Positions 63,105-64,000 of a DNA stretch of 64,000 nucleotides are shown in pieces; positions within the stretch are counted from its first letter, which is position 1; each line of letters starts with the position of its first letter. A program made the translations under genes and the position numbers. The notes beneath the pieces were generated by a model. That model did no database searches. It was not told the origin of the DNA and was given only the letters and a program-made list of their open reading frames with translations. The stretch lies in the NCBI RefSeq assembly GCF_022348185.1, contig NZ_JAKRFD010000001.1:434001-498000 (forward strand), read 5' to 3'. This stretch comes from Epibacterium sp. Ofav1-8. GTDB lineage: Bacteria > Pseudomonadota > Alphaproteobacteria > Rhodobacterales > Rhodobacteraceae.

Positions 63105-63272
63105 TGCTTTGGCAGGTCTCCTGACTTTGCGGCTCAGACGCCCGGTCCCCCTTCCCAATGCCGGTCATGCATCAGTGGTCCAGGATAGGCTTGCCGCTTA
63201 CAGTTGCGGGGGCAGCGCCGGATTTCCACCGACTTCCCTCTTCACCCGCGAGTCACCCCGCAGGCACCAAAG
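63105..63272 (-). ncRNA. Cobalamin riboswitch upstream of nrdHIEF
   Basis: On the minus strand the leader carries the B12 box AGTCAGGAGACCTGCC (63126-63111), the core GGAAATCCGGCGCTGCCCCC, CGCAACTGTAAGCGG, CTGGACCACTG and GCATTGGGAAGG. These match the cobalamin riboswitch consensus. It lies about 130 bases before nrdH and should lower expression of this B12-independent reductase when cobalamin is present. Confidence 0.94.
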
Positions 63273-63279
63273 CACCCGC

Positions 63280-63309
63280 ATATTGCGTCTTTTGTTAGGG
63301 AACTGTCAA
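63280..63309 (-). promoter_or_regulatory. Promoter of the riboswitch-nrdHIEF transcript
   Basis: TTGACA (63309-63304) and GCAATA/CAATAT (63286-63280) are 17-18 bases apart on the minus strand and place the start just before the riboswitch. The -35 overlaps CAATATATGG (63307-63316), which resembles half of an NrdR box; a second box was not found. Confidence 0.55.
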
Positions 63310-63379
63310 TATATGGTTATTCACACAGGGGGGCATTTCCTGTGGATGAATCACGTGTCGCGCGCAGTCTCCGAGGGGG

Positions 63380-64000
63380 TCACGGCAGCAGGCTGGTCGG
63401 ATCGTCAACGGCAACCAAACGTTTTGCGGTTCCGAACCCCAGTTCGACCAATTGCTCGGACGGGCAGGTGCTGGCAGCGCCACCGGCCTGGCGAAACCCC
63501 TTGAGGCGTCCGATGTCGATCGATTTCATGGCCTCCACCGCGAGACCGTAGTGATGACCGTCCTTTTCCAGGATCATTATGCCGGACTCCGATCCGAACT
63601 GGCCATCGCCGTGCCCGCGGCGGCGCGCGCAGTCATAAACCGGCATCAGGCGGCTTTGATAGGAGAGGTTGGCGAGGTGGCCGTCGTAGTCTGCCCCTGA
63701 GATGCTGTTCGGCAGCCGCATGATCTCGCTGACGGCTTCGATCGGGACGGCAAAGTCCCCACCTGCGGACACCGTAAGATAGCGCCCCGACGCAGAACGC
63801 AGCGCGGCGAGACGGTTTTCATCATACGCCGGTTCCGTGCCGACAGGGTGGTCCGAGGGTTTGCCCTGGGCATCTTTGACCGCGATCTGAGGCGTGGTCT
63901 TGAGGCGATGTGATGTTTCGGCCAGTTGCAACAGGTCCGGGTCCTGACGGCAAGCGGCCACGTCGATCACCAGACACTGCTCATCCTGTTCGTCAATATG
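63380..64000 (-). CDS. CheW-like domain protein (5' end outside window)
   Basis: The minus-strand frame is open from the stop at 63380 to the end of the window, so the protein starts beyond 64000; the internal Met at 63970 is not the true start. The last 207 residues contain the end of one CheW-like unit (DEQCLVIDVAACRQDP) and a second, complete one (YLTVSAGGDFAVPIEAVSEI, SYQSRLMPVYDC, IMILEKDGHHYGLAVEAMKS). Such two-CheW proteins couple chemoreceptors to CheA or act as scaffolds. Neighbouring chemotaxis genes, if any, lie outside the window. Confidence 0.85.
   Translation of the reverse strand, partial: HIDEQDEQCLVIDVAACRQDPDLLQLAETSHRLKTTPQIAVKDAQGKPSDHPVGTEPAYDENRLAALRSASGRYLTVSAGGDFAVPIEAVSEIMRLPNSISGADYDGHLANLSYQSRLMPVYDCARRRGHGDGQFGSESGIMILEKDGHHYGLAVEAMKSIDIGRLKGFRQAGGAASTCPSEQLVELGFGTAKRLVAVDDPTSLLP

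Overview
The window is a chromosomal stretch of a marine alphaproteobacterium, most likely a Rhodobacterales (Roseobacter-group) species. The evidence is the high GC content, the rpmH-rnpA-yidD group, a copper-type denitrification cluster with the gene set known from Rhodobacter (nirK-nirV, norCBQD, nnrU, nnrR, nnrS), and TRAP and sugar ABC transporters of the kind common in that group. No replication origin, rRNA, CRISPR array or intact mobile element is visible.

Layout. 0-3 kb: tRNA-Ser(GCU), then an ECF sigma / RskA-type anti-sigma / FAS1 stress module lying between two decayed IS3 transposase fragments. 3-11 kb: small accessory units, namely a WYL regulator divergent from a secreted VOC protein with a clear palindromic operator between them, RidA, a secreted alpha/beta hydrolase, and AraC with a threonine-dehydratase-like enzyme and an EamA exporter. 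11.4-23 kb: one co-directional catabolic operon (GntR/LacI-type regulator, Gfo/Idh/MocA oxidoreductase, PHP hydrolase, sugar ABC importer, SIS isomerase/deaminase, PfkB kinase, and a cytoplasmic sulfatase resembling human heparan N-sulfatase). It is followed by about 1 kb of gene-free repeat DNA and tRNA-Arg(ACG). 24-29.4 kb: a histidine kinase / flavin disulfide reductase / TVP38 operon, then rpmH-rnpA-yidD. 29.5-43.5 kb: a nitrite-to-nitrous-oxide denitrification and NO-response region with four FNR/NnrR-type TTG-N8-CAA boxes, two NO-responsive regulators (NnrR, NsrR), pseudoazurin, NnrS and flavohaemoglobin. 43.7-47.5 kb: a cobalamin riboswitch and an ECF cobalt/nickel importer. 47.6-53.7 kb: a MarR regulator, a TRAP transporter and 5-oxoprolinase PxpBCA. 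53.9-59 kb: a Gfo/Idh enzyme divergent from a GMC oxidoreductase with a LacI-type operator between them, then an ankyrin-repeat protein. 59.1-63.3 kb: the class Ib ribonucleotide reductase operon nrdHIEF preceded by a second cobalamin riboswitch. The window ends inside a protein with CheW-like domains.

How it works together. NirK, fed by pseudoazurin, makes NO. NorCB with NorQD reduces it to N2O. NnrR is inferred to activate nirK, norC, pseudoazurin, hemN and a small DUF1858 gene through the boxes seen. NsrR probably controls Hmp, which removes NO aerobically. The two cobalamin riboswitches link cobalt uptake and B12-independent deoxyribonucleotide synthesis to the same signal.

The most attractive unexplained unit is the 11.4-23 kb operon. 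Its gene content fits import of a sulfated amino sugar, cytosolic removal of the sulfate by a sulfamidase-like enzyme, phosphorylation by PfkB, and isomerising deamination by the SIS protein. That pathway is inference; the similarity of the sulfatase to SGSH was judged from remembered family sequence, not from a search.
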